Below, one piece after another: positions 17,383-25,715 of a stretch of DNA of 64,000 nucleotides. Every line of letters starts with the position of its first letter. The first letter of the stretch is position 1. The notes beneath the pieces were generated by a model. That model had not been told where the DNA came from, made no database searches, and saw only the letters and a list, made by a program, of their open reading frames with translations. The translations under genes and the position numbers were made by a program. The DNA comes from a bacterium (GTDB lineage: Bacteria > Acidobacteriota > Thermoanaerobaculia > Multivoradales > J023): positions 100,571-164,570 of the forward strand of contig JAAELT010000611.1 of the NCBI GenBank assembly GCA_024226315.1. The letters are read 5' to 3'.

Positions 17383-18774
17383 TCAGAATTTGTACGACAC
17401 GGCGACCAGGGCAGAAAGGATCTCTTCCTCGATGGTGAACGTGCCGCCGGGAAGTTTCTGCTGATCGAGAGTGGTCGGGTTCGCTACCAGGAAGGCGCTC
17501 AGGAGCGGTCCGGTCACGCTGTTCGGAGCCGCGTAGTAGGCGCCGAGATCCAGTGTGATTTTTTGGTTGAGCGCGATGCCGACGCCGACGGCGTAATGGT
17601 CCTGGAAGGTCGGAGGCGTGCCGATCGAGGTGAAAGCCACCTCCTCCTGGATCGGGGTCTCCGAGTAGTTGAAGCCGAAGCGCCAGGTGAGACCGGGCTT
17701 CGGCTCGTACACGACACCGATAGCGCCGACCAGCATGTCGTCCCAGCCGATCTCGTTGAGCCCGTAGTCGGGCCGGAAGCCGCCGACGCCGCCGGCACCG
17801 TCGGTGCTCGCGAGGCCGTACCAGCGGGCGTCGAAGCCGATCTTCCATTTGCTGCCCGGCGGCGTGTAGCCGATACCGAAAGACGCGATCGCCGGCAGGT
17901 CGAGCGGATACGTCACCACTCGGCGGGTGCCAAGAAGAGGATTCGGCGTCAAGCTGTTGTCCGGGTTCCGGATGTAGGGCAGAGTGACCAGAGATTCCCA
18001 GGTGTAGTCGTCGAAGTCCTTCTCGGTCTCGTAGGAGAAGCCGAACGCCCAGGTCGCGCTCTTCTTGTAGTAGATACCCGCCTGGATCCCGATCGCGTGG
18101 GCCGAGACGACGTTGTCGGCGTCGACGAAGAAACAGTCGACGGCGCGGCCCGAGGCGGGATCGGGCAGAGTGCAGTCGGGCGCCGCCGGCGGCAACGGCG
18201 AGATCGCCAGGCCGCCGCGGTGGATGACCGCCGCCACGCCCACCGACAGCTTGGGCGTCGCCTCCCAGGCCCAGGCGATCGGGATCTTGGTGATCGCCAG
18301 GTTGGTCTTGATGCTGCCGAAGCCGTCGGGCTGGGGGGCGAAGATCGGGTTGCTGGCATCGTGGGGCCAGTCGGTGCGGAAACCCGCCACCGCCAGCAGC
18401 CCGAAGCCCAGGGTCGCCTTCTTGTTCTTGAAGTGGTGCGAGAAGCCGATGGCCGGCAGCACGCCGGGCTCGGTCTCCGACTCGGTGGTGAACGAGCCGT
18501 CGGGCCGGCCGGGGGTGCCGTTGAAGGTGGCGGTCGCCACCGGCTTGTCGGTGAAGACCTCGGCCCCGAAGTAGATCTGATCGCCCTCGAACTGAGTCAG
18601 GAGCGCCGGGTTGTAGGTCAGCGCGCCGACGATATCGGTCGCCAGAGCCGTGGAGACGCCCCCCAGTGCGCTGTTGGAGGCGCCGACGCCGTGCAGGTAG
18701 GGGCCGTTACCGGCCCACGCCGGGATGGCGACGAAGCAGGAGCACAACACCAGGGTGATCACTTTTTTTCTCAT
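17383..18774 (-). CDS. OmpP1/FadL-type outer-membrane transport protein
   Basis: The 463-aa protein has a signal peptide (MRKKVITLVLCSCFVAIPAWA) followed by NGPYLHGVGASNSALGGVSTA, the N-terminal hatch-type start of FadL proteins. Alternating hydrophobic strands continue to a C-terminal aromatic residue (ALVAVSYKF), the outer-membrane beta-barrel signature. FadL homologues import long-chain fatty acids and other hydrophobic compounds such as aromatics. As first gene of the operon it likely brings in the substrate for the GMC oxidoreductase, flavoprotein and carotenoid-oxygenase-like enzyme downstream. Confidence 0.85.
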   Translation of the reverse strand: MRKKVITLVLCSCFVAIPAWAGNGPYLHGVGASNSALGGVSTALATDIVGALTYNPALLTQFEGDQIYFGAEVFTDKPVATATFNGTPGRPDGSFTTESETEPGVLPAIGFSHHFKNKKATLGFGLLAVAGFRTDWPHDASNPIFAPQPDGFGSIKTNLAITKIPIAWAWEATPKLSVGVAAVIHRGGLAISPLPPAAPDCTLPDPASGRAVDCFFVDADNVVSAHAIGIQAGIYYKKSATWAFGFSYETEKDFDDYTWESLVTLPYIRNPDNSLTPNPLLGTRRVVTYPLDLPAIASFGIGYTPPGSKWKIGFDARWYGLASTDGAGGVGGFRPDYGLNEIGWDDMLVGAIGVVYEPKPGLTWRFGFNYSETPIQEEVAFTSIGTPPTFQDHYAVGVGIALNQKITLDLGAYYAAPNSVTGPLLSAFLVANPTTLDQQKLPGGTFTIEEEILSALVAVSYKF

Positions 18775-19136
18775 TGGTCATCCTCGGTTCGAAGTACGTC
18801 GTCCTCCCAACAGCCGTGCAGGAGTCGTCGCAGCCGTTTGACTGAAATGGCGTGCCGAGGAAATTGTGTCCCAGCGAGGCTCGGCGGGCAATAGATAGGT
18901 AGATCTATAAAGGTTACGGACCGTCCATCACCGGATCTATAAAGGATCCATCCGAGCGAGCGGAATGGAACCAACGCGCCCAAAAGTTCCGCCAACAGAG
19001 AAATTAGGGCAAAAGCGGCCACCGCCACGGAACTACTCGAGAGCTTTGGATTCCCTATATTTTGAGGTAGGATCGTCCCACGATCGAACACGGCAGACAA
19101 ACGACTCAGAGGGCCAGACATCCCGGGAGGAGAGCG
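18775..19136. promoter_or_regulatory. divergent control region with repeated GATCTATAAAGG
   Basis: This gap separates the fadL operon (minus) from the SGNH-like gene (plus). It contains GATCTATAAAGG twice, at 18902-18913 and 18934-18945, 32 bp apart. The second sits inside GGATCTATAAAGGATCC. A related sequence lies upstream of the acyl-carrier-protein gene near 54630. The repeats are the right size and place for a regulator-binding pair or twin promoter elements. Nothing else is recognisable here. Confidence 0.45.
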
Positions 19137-22100
19137 ATGACACGGGTGCTCGATACCAAGACCTTCGTCGTATTGGGAGAAGGCCTCGCCGCGGGCGCGG
19201 GCCACTTCAGCTTGACCGCGGACGTCCAGGAGTGGAGCTTTCCGGCGCTCGTCGCCGAGAAGCTCGGCGCGAGCTTCGACCAGCCGCTGATGGAGCCCCC
19301 GGGGGTCGGCAACGTCGGTTTCCAGCACCAGCCGGCCGTGGTGCCGGACCTGCTGCAGACCTCGGTGCTCGAGGACTTCCCGCGCGAGCACGCCGATCTC
19401 GGCAACCTGTCGGTGCCGGGCTTCAGCGTCGCCGACGCCCTCGAGCTGCGGCCGCGGGCGCCGATGGTCTGGACCGACGATCCGAAGCAGACTCTGGCCA
19501 ACCTGATCCTCGGCGTACCAAGCCTGACCGCGGCGCGCGGCAAGCCGCCGACCCAGCTCGAGTACGCCAGAGCGCGCAAGCCGTCCCTTGTGCTGGTCGC
19601 GCTGGGTTATCAGGAACTGCTCGAAGCGCTGGTGCCAGGGCACATTCACGGCGACCACATCAACGGAAGCCCTGGGGCTGACCTGGCGAGCTTCGAGGCG
19701 AATTACAAGAAGCTGCTCGCCGGGGTGACCGGCGGCAAGACGACCACCGTCGTCGCCACCGTGCCCAACCCGCTCGACACGGCCTACTTCTCGAGCCTCG
19801 ACACCGCGGCGCACATCCTGCGCACAGAAGTGCCGTTCCTGAAGAAGCAGTACGGCCTGAAGACAGGCGACCTGATCAACCTCGAAGGCCTGGTGGAGAT
19901 CGGCTATGAGTTCCTCGCCCGCCAGGTCTCCGGCAAGCTGCCGGAGGGCTCGGTGATCTCGGCCGCCGACGCCGACAAGATCGCCGCCCGTGTCGACGGC
20001 ATGAACGCCACGATCCGAAAGCTGGCCAAGGCCAGGAAGGCCCTGGTCTTCGACCTGCACGGCGTGCTCGCCGAAGTCGCCGAAGACGGTCTCGAGGTGG
20101 GTGACAGGACGCTCACCGCCGACTACCTGGGCGGTTTCTACCTGCTCAACGGCGTCTTTCCCGGCCGCACGGGCCACGCCCACATCGCCAACGAGCTGAT
20201 CGGGCTGCTGACGGCGGAGCTCAAGACCCGCATCGGCGAGGTCGACGTCGCGGAGGTGATGAAAGACGACGGCAACACTCTGTCGAAGATCGCGGCGGGA
20301 GGCACCTTCACCGACGAGTACCTCGAGCCGCGCAACGCCGAGGACATGCCGCCGCTGCCGCCGGGCGATCCCTCGGCGCTCAACTTCTTCCCGCCCTTCG
20401 ACCCGACCAAGTTCAACATCTTCCCGATCCAGACCACCTTCCCCGATTCGCCGTTCGACTTCGGTGGCATCAAGGCGATCAACAAGTGCGTGCCCAAGGT
20501 GGGCGTGCCGGCCGGAGGTTTCTCGGACCCGAAGATCAGGAAGCCGCTGGTGCTGCCCGAGGGTCTCGAACAGACCCTGGAGCTGAACAAGGAGGGGAGC
20601 TACTTCGGCGACGCGCTGCGGGCTTGCGACCTTCCCGACGAGAAGCCGTTCATCAACGGCCTGCCGACCTTCGGCGGCGGCGGCAACACCTTCTTCGGTG
20701 GCCTGGCGATGACCGACAGCCACGTGGCGGGCAAGGTCCGCATCCGCTTCACCGAGCCGAAAGACGGCGTCACCCACTTCGAGATCACCCATCCGGGCGG
20801 CCTCGTGGGCGACGATGGGGTGCTCGCGGCACCAAAGTTCTTCAAGCTGCCGGCGCAGAACAACCTGGTGGTGGACGTGCCGGGGATCATCTCGTCCGGC
20901 GATCTCGAGCTCGAGACCGGCTACGTCACCAACTTCCGCTACAACGTCATCTTCATCAACACCCAGATCTATACCTTGTTCAACGTCAACCCGGGGCTGC
21001 CGCCGGGCCCTCTGCCGCAGATCTTCCCCGGCCCGCCCAACAGCGGCTCCACCTGGGCGCGCTTCGATCAGCGCGAGGACGGCAAGCTCGACATCACCAT
21101 GGCCGCCAACCTCTGGCTGCCGCTCGGCAAGGAGGGCTCCGACGGCAAGCCGATCCGCTTCCCGCTGCCGTTCGGCAACCCGAATCTCGAATGCGCCTCG
21201 ATCGTGGCGCGGGGCACGTCGCTCCACCCGCACATCCACCTGACCACCAAGGAGCCGCCGGGACAGGACCTGGGCGAGGACGCTCCCGAGATCCCGGTCA
21301 ACACGGTCAAGGAGTTCGCGACCTTCGTCCACAACAACAACTTCGGCGACGTCTTCGGACTTCACATCGACGAGCTCGGAGGCGAAGGCGTCGGCCGCTC
21401 CCACCTGATGGGCCGGCTGCGCTTCCAGTTCGGCCCCCGCTGCGGCGACTCGGTGCCGTTCCAGGTCAGCTTCCTGCCGCCGGGCGGTCTGCTGAGCGAG
21501 GATCCGGTGCCCCTGCCCTATCTGCCGCCCGGCACCGCGCGCGGCATGATCGGCTTCAACGAGCAACTGAAGTACCCCTCGGGAGTGGTCTACAACCAGA
21601 CCCTGCTGTCCTCGTCGATGGATCCCATGAACCTGCCGCTGGGAGTCGTCGACCTCAAGACCGGGCGGGTGCGCGGCGAGTTCCTGAACCGCAGCTTCGT
21701 CGTCCAGGCGCTGTTCGTCAACCTGAGCGCAATCGAGCCCTGTACGCCCGGGGACTCGTTCAACTACCAGGGGCCGGCACGTTTCGAGACCGGCCCCGGC
21801 GGTGAGCTGGTGTTCAGCTCCAACGGCGAGGTCTTCATCCCCTATCCCAAGGGCTTCAAGTTCCCCAGCCCGTCGAAGGACGGCAGGCCGCCCTACCTGG
21901 TGGTGCGGGAATCGCGTCTCGACCCGTTCCTCAGGCTCCAGGCCATGCACGGCGGCCTGCCGCCGACGGGTGTGCTGCACAGCGGCTCGAACGGCAAGAA
22001 GCCGGCGGTGATCAGGAACACCTCGTCGATCGGCGAGGACTTCTCCTACGCGTTCAGGGTACCGGCCGATCCGGCCCAGGCCGACGACGCCTTTTTCGAG

Positions 22101-22388
22101 TACACCAACGACAAGGACGAGGGCACATTCAAGCTCACCCGGCTCTCCTGGATACGCGCCAGCAACTCGCCGGGCTCCACTGCCCCGGACGGCGAGGCTG
22201 ATACCATCACCTTCGGTGGATTCGGAAGCTGGAGCAAGGACAGGGATCTGCACCAGGTCTCGGTCCACATCTCGACCGCCGAGGATCAGCCTTACGTCGG
22301 CATCCAGGTCGACGGCGGGACGACCTCGAACGTCAACACCAAGCCCGAGGAGATCGAGGACACCATTCCTCTCGAGGCCGGGGAATAA
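19137..22388 (+). CDS. large protein with degenerate SGNH/GDSL hydrolase-like N-terminal domain
   Basis: The 1083-aa protein begins after a GGGAGGAG site. Residues about 1-365 follow the SGNH hydrolase layout: block I FVVLGEGLAAG in place of LGDSxxxG, block III VALGYQELL in place of GxND, and block V GRTGHAHIANELI, where the His and IAN survive. The nucleophile Ser is Gly here, so the classic esterase activity should be absent. The remaining 700 residues are rich in Pro, Gly and beta-forming stretches and are unknown. There is no obvious signal peptide, which is odd for such a composition. It is followed 30 nt later by the 530-aa helical protein and the redoxin, likely one operon. Confidence 0.55.
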   Translation: MTRVLDTKTFVVLGEGLAAGAGHFSLTADVQEWSFPALVAEKLGASFDQPLMEPPGVGNVGFQHQPAVVPDLLQTSVLEDFPREHADLGNLSVPGFSVADALELRPRAPMVWTDDPKQTLANLILGVPSLTAARGKPPTQLEYARARKPSLVLVALGYQELLEALVPGHIHGDHINGSPGADLASFEANYKKLLAGVTGGKTTTVVATVPNPLDTAYFSSLDTAAHILRTEVPFLKKQYGLKTGDLINLEGLVEIGYEFLARQVSGKLPEGSVISAADADKIAARVDGMNATIRKLAKARKALVFDLHGVLAEVAEDGLEVGDRTLTADYLGGFYLLNGVFPGRTGHAHIANELIGLLTAELKTRIGEVDVAEVMKDDGNTLSKIAAGGTFTDEYLEPRNAEDMPPLPPGDPSALNFFPPFDPTKFNIFPIQTTFPDSPFDFGGIKAINKCVPKVGVPAGGFSDPKIRKPLVLPEGLEQTLELNKEGSYFGDALRACDLPDEKPFINGLPTFGGGGNTFFGGLAMTDSHVAGKVRIRFTEPKDGVTHFEITHPGGLVGDDGVLAAPKFFKLPAQNNLVVDVPGIISSGDLELETGYVTNFRYNVIFINTQIYTLFNVNPGLPPGPLPQIFPGPPNSGSTWARFDQREDGKLDITMAANLWLPLGKEGSDGKPIRFPLPFGNPNLECASIVARGTSLHPHIHLTTKEPPGQDLGEDAPEIPVNTVKEFATFVHNNNFGDVFGLHIDELGGEGVGRSHLMGRLRFQFGPRCGDSVPFQVSFLPPGGLLSEDPVPLPYLPPGTARGMIGFNEQLKYPSGVVYNQTLLSSSMDPMNLPLGVVDLKTGRVRGEFLNRSFVVQALFVNLSAIEPCTPGDSFNYQGPARFETGPGGELVFSSNGEVFIPYPKGFKFPSPSKDGRPPYLVVRESRLDPFLRLQAMHGGLPPTGVLHSGSNGKKPAVIRNTSSIGEDFSYAFRVPADPAQADDAFFEYTNDKDEGTFKLTRLSWIRASNSPGSTAPDGEADTITFGGFGSWSKDRDLHQVSVHISTAEDQPYVGIQVDGGTTSNVNTKPEEIEDTIPLEAGE

Positions 22389-22418
22389 ACGACCGCTCGC
22401 GAACGGGGAGATCGAAAC

Positions 22419-24011
22419 ATGGGTCTGATTCAAGATGTGGGCGGCAAGCTGGTCCAGAGCTTCCTGTCGCTGGACGATCTCGTCCTCGGCCAAGGACTTC
22501 TTTCAGAGGGTATGTCGCAGCTCGGCCTCTCCGGGCGCTCGGTCGCCGGCACGCTGGTGGTGTCGTCGAACGTCGCGGCGCGGACGCTGCACGCCGGCGT
22601 CCAGGTAGGCGCCAAGACCGCCAAGATGACCGCCGAGGCGCTCGAGGGCTTCGTCCCGGGCGCCGGCCTGGCCCGCTCGCTGGCGGAGCGCGTCGACCGG
22701 CAGGCGGCCGCGGCGGCGGAAGAAGCGTCGCAGCTGGCCACCAGGGCCGTCGCGATGACCGGCGGCGAGATGCCCCGCAGTCCGCTGAACAAGGAAGAGT
22801 GGATGGCCAAGGGAGCGCCCCGCGGCTACAGCTGGGGCGAGATTTCCGCCGATACCGCCATTGGACCGTTCGGACGGCTGGCGACGATGCCACTGACGGT
22901 GGGCATCGACGCCGTCATGACCATGGCCACGACCGACGCCGGGCGCATGATGATCGATTCGACGTTCAAGAGCGCCGGCATGCTGCTCGGCATGCTGCCC
23001 GGCGCCAGCTCCCCCGACCAACTCGACGCCGGCGAGCTCCGGGAGTCGCTGATGGCCGTGACCGGGAGCTCCGGCGATTCCGCGGCCCGCAACGTCATCG
23101 GCCTGGCCGAGGCGGCGGCGCGCCTGGCGCTCGGCGACACCCGAAAGTTGCGCGAGTCGCTCACCGAGGCGATCGAGTCGATGCGACTGCTGGCCGATCA
23201 CCAGGATCTGGCCGACCTGATGCCCGCGGTCCCGATCTCGGGCATGCTGCGCCAGCGTGCGCGCAACGTTGTCGACCACGCTCCGAAGAAGCTCCTGGCG
23301 GCGCTCGAGCGGGGCCCGGGCGGCGAGGCGCCCTCTGCCGGAGCCGTGCTCTCGGCGATGCTCGACGACGCCGACAACCTCCGTGTCTTCGTCACCGACT
23401 ATCCGCTCGCCCTCGGGCTCATGGCCGCCAACCTCTCCATGGTGATGACCGCCGGCATGGCCGATGTCGGCGAGATCGAGGCCTACGTGCGCGACGAGGA
23501 GAACGCCACCCGGCCGTGGAGCGTCACCCAGATCGAAGCGTTCTTCGGCAGCGCCCCGCACAGCCCGGTCTTCGAGACCCCCGTGCGCGCGGCGCAGGAC
23601 GCCGCCTTCGTTTATTCGAGCGAGACTCTGGACCGGGAGAAGGCCTTGGCGCGGGCCCAGGATCTGTTCGGCAAGAAGGCGCGCGAGCGGCTCGAGAACG
23701 ACGTCTCGCTCGATCTCGACATCTTGCACGCCAAGGACGAGGACGAGTGCAACGACAAGCTGCGCGCGCACATCGCCGCCGCGGGCGAGGGCACACTGGC
23801 GCGCCAGCTCGACAGCTGCGCGGAGCAGCTCGCGTCGCTCGAAGCGTTCACCGGCTCGCTGTTCGAGTACCAGCCGAAGAACATCGCCGAGCGCAAGCGC
23901 ACTCTGCGGACCTTCCTCAGCCTGGCCAACCAGCACATGGCCCTGCGGGGAACCGAGGATCCGGCACAGAGCGACAGGCAGCAGGCGTACGAAGCATTAC
24001 TGAGCGCTTGA
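22419..24011 (+). CDS. undescribed Ala-rich helical protein, 530 aa
   Basis: I do not recognise a named family. The protein is Ala/Leu-rich and almost wholly helical, with amphipathic stretches (GRSVAGTLVVSSNVAART..., EGFVPGAGLARSLAER) and a conserved-looking PRSPLNKEEWMAKGAPRGYSWGE. There is no signal peptide and no certain transmembrane helix; the amphipathic nature suggests binding to a membrane or hydrophobic surface. A partial copy of residues about 40-142 is present in the mosaic pseudogene at 28.1 kb. The ribosome-binding site is GGGGAGAT. It sits between the SGNH-like gene and the redoxin. Confidence 0.6.
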   Translation: MGLIQDVGGKLVQSFLSLDDLVLGQGLLSEGMSQLGLSGRSVAGTLVVSSNVAARTLHAGVQVGAKTAKMTAEALEGFVPGAGLARSLAERVDRQAAAAAEEASQLATRAVAMTGGEMPRSPLNKEEWMAKGAPRGYSWGEISADTAIGPFGRLATMPLTVGIDAVMTMATTDAGRMMIDSTFKSAGMLLGMLPGASSPDQLDAGELRESLMAVTGSSGDSAARNVIGLAEAAARLALGDTRKLRESLTEAIESMRLLADHQDLADLMPAVPISGMLRQRARNVVDHAPKKLLAALERGPGGEAPSAGAVLSAMLDDADNLRVFVTDYPLALGLMAANLSMVMTAGMADVGEIEAYVRDEENATRPWSVTQIEAFFGSAPHSPVFETPVRAAQDAAFVYSSETLDREKALARAQDLFGKKARERLENDVSLDLDILHAKDEDECNDKLRAHIAAAGEGTLARQLDSCAEQLASLEAFTGSLFEYQPKNIAERKRTLRTFLSLANQHMALRGTEDPAQSDRQQAYEALLSA

Positions 24012-24042
24012 CCTCCAGTCCGGCACACAGAAGGCGCGTCCC

Positions 24043-24582
24043 GTGGCCCACCAGCCCCTCGGAGAATCCCTCCCCGATTTCACGCTGCCCGTCCTGGACG
24101 GCGGGCAGTCTTCGCTCGCCGAATCTCTCGCGGACAAACGCGGCGCGGTGGCGGTCTTCTGGTCGGGCGTCTGCTCCCACTGCCGGCGCTACGACGGCTA
24201 CCTGAACGCCTTCTCCGCCCGGCACCCCGAGCTGGCACTGATCGTCGTCGCCTCGCGGCAGGACGAGAGTGCCGCGGACTTGCGGACCACCGTCTCCGGG
24301 CGCGGTCTGACCTTCCCGATCCTGCACGACGCCGACCGCCGGATCGCCCACGCCTGGCTGGCGCAGCAGACGCCGCGCGTCTTCCTCCTCGACGCCAAGC
24401 GTCGCCTGCTCTACCGCGGCGCGATCGACAACTTCAAGTACCCCGCGGATCCCGAGCACCAACCGTATCTCGAGGCGGCGATCACCGCCTTCCTCGCCGG
24501 CAAGGCGATCGAGCGCCAGGAGACGGCGAGCTTCGGCTGCGCTGTGGAGTCCGTATACTACGGCCTCCCGAAGCCGCTCTGA
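24043..24582 (+). CDS. thioredoxin-like (AhpC/TSA-Redoxin) protein
   Basis: The 179-aa protein has the peroxiredoxin/TlpA-type start LGESLPDFTLPVLDGG, the active-site motif WSGVCSHC (CxxC) and the downstream cis-Pro region QQTPRVFLLD. No signal peptide is evident, so it is probably a cytoplasmic thiol-disulfide protein. It ends in ETASFGC-VESVYYGLPKPL, a tail that is duplicated in the pseudogene at 28.1 kb. The GTG start is preceded by AGAAGG and lies 31 nt after the 530-aa protein gene. Its partner is not clear. Confidence 0.75.
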   Translation: MAHQPLGESLPDFTLPVLDGGQSSLAESLADKRGAVAVFWSGVCSHCRRYDGYLNAFSARHPELALIVVASRQDESAADLRTTVSGRGLTFPILHDADRRIAHAWLAQQTPRVFLLDAKRRLLYRGAIDNFKYPADPEHQPYLEAAITAFLAGKAIERQETASFGCAVESVYYGLPKPL

Positions 24583-24625
24583 GCTTGAACGAACAAATGG
24601 AGCTTTGGCGGATTCGCGCAACAAC

Positions 24626-25417
24626 TCACTGCTGCGGTCGGGGCGCAGTGATGCACTTCAGGTCGACAGGTGGCCGCTTCAGGCTCGGGGAGTACCCAAC
24701 GGGCGGCAAGTACCGGGACGTGTCTGGAGACACCTCGGACACCGCCACTAGTCGTAGCTTCGCTACACGCGAACGTCCTCGAGCACGCCGAGTCGCCGTG
24801 CTCTCCACCGGATAGCCCTGGGCAGCGATGACGTCTCCGATCCACCCGCGGCTGAGGGTACTCAGAGCACCAAAATTCTGAATCAACTGGAAATAGGGTC
24901 CAAGGTCCACCGAAAGATCGCGGGTGATCCAGGTATCTCGCTCGAACTGAAGATCCCTGAGGTGCCCCTCCACCCGCAGCCTCACGGTCTTCCGGCCATC
25001 AATGACCCGGCTCTCATCGGTGAGCCTCACAGTAGCTTCGGCGTTCTCCAAGACCCAGGGGATCTGTTTCAGGCAGGTCCGCTCCTCGTCTGTGAGAAGG
25101 TCCTCCAGCTTCAGTGGCAGAGGCAGCTCGGCGTATTCCTTGGCTTCGTGGTCCAGCCATAGAAAAACGCCATCATCGGTGCGGGCGATGGCGCTTCCGG
25201 TGCCAGCGTCCACTCGAGCCGCACTCTCGCCGACAAAGACGACTTCTCCCCGTTCCTCGCTCGAGCTCACTTTGCCGTCTGAGTCCAACCACTGGAGCAA
25301 CCCGCTACGCTCCAGCCGCAGGTCCGCCGCGCTCGGCGCGACCACGAACAGGGATAGCGAGAGGCCAACAGCGGCTCTCGATTGCCACAACGATACCGGC
25401 TGCCGTCTTCCGATCAA
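24626..25417 (-). CDS. secreted or periplasmic protein of unknown function, 263 aa
   Basis: I place the start at TTG 25417 because it overlaps the TGA of the preceding small gene (TTGA) and gives a normal signal peptide (SRAAVGLSLSLFVVAPSAA) followed by DLRLERSG. A longer upstream reading lacks sense as protein. The mature domain contains beta-type segments such as GVFLWLDHEAKEYAELPL and VRLRVEGHLRDLQFERDTW, loosely like DUF4412/LolA-type lipid-binding folds, but I cannot assign it. Codon use is less GC-biased than in flanking genes, as in the two genes upstream. Confidence 0.5.
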   Translation of the reverse strand: MIGRRQPVSLWQSRAAVGLSLSLFVVAPSAADLRLERSGLLQWLDSDGKVSSSEERGEVVFVGESAARVDAGTGSAIARTDDGVFLWLDHEAKEYAELPLPLKLEDLLTDEERTCLKQIPWVLENAEATVRLTDESRVIDGRKTVRLRVEGHLRDLQFERDTWITRDLSVDLGPYFQLIQNFGALSTLSRGWIGDVIAAQGYPVESTATRRARGRSRVAKLRLVAVSEVSPDTSRYLPPVGYSPSLKRPPVDLKCITAPRPQQ

Positions 25418-25686
25418 AACCAGTCGATCGGATTCCAAGACCAATAACACTGGCCGGCAACATAGCACCCGTTCTGGAGCTCGTAGCACGTCCACCATCC
25501 AATATCTGTATCGAAGTCGATACAAGCCACCTCCTGGGAAGGAGGTCCACCGTCCGGATCTGGCAACGCAATGAACTCGCACCACTGACAACCGCCGCTC
25601 TCGGCACTCGAGATCGAAACGACCATCACACTTGCCACGAGCAGGATAGAAACCATCGCGTATACGAACTGCTTGCTCTTTCTCAT
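25414..25686 (-). CDS. small secreted cysteine-rich protein, 90 aa
   Basis: A signal peptide (MRKSKQFVYAMVSILLVASVMVVSISSA) precedes a mature part of about 62 residues with six Cys (GCQWC, VACID, WWTCY, NGCYV, GQCYW), consistent with a small disulfide-stabilised exported protein. It is rich in Trp and Tyr. It lies between the large carboxypeptidase-regulatory-like protein and the secreted protein at 24626, and its stop overlaps the start of the latter. No family is recognised; a peptide precursor, inhibitor or structural protein are all possible. Confidence 0.55.
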   Translation of the reverse strand: MRKSKQFVYAMVSILLVASVMVVSISSAESGGCQWCEFIALPDPDGGPPSQEVACIDFDTDIGWWTCYELQNGCYVAGQCYWSWNPIDWF

Positions 25687-25715
25687 CTTCTCTCCTTCCT
25701 TGGAGGTTCACCTGA

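Noticed and set aside
15685..18894. A 1069-codon plus-strand open frame opposite the GMC and FadL genes
   Set aside because: It is antisense to two well-recognised proteins and lacks domains; a shadow of high GC3.
18771..22493. A very long open frame on the minus strand opposite the SGNH-like gene
   Set aside because: Its translation is the low-complexity Arg/Val/Glu pattern of a GC-rich antisense shadow, with no start signal, while the plus-strand frame has a ribosome-binding site and recognisable motifs.
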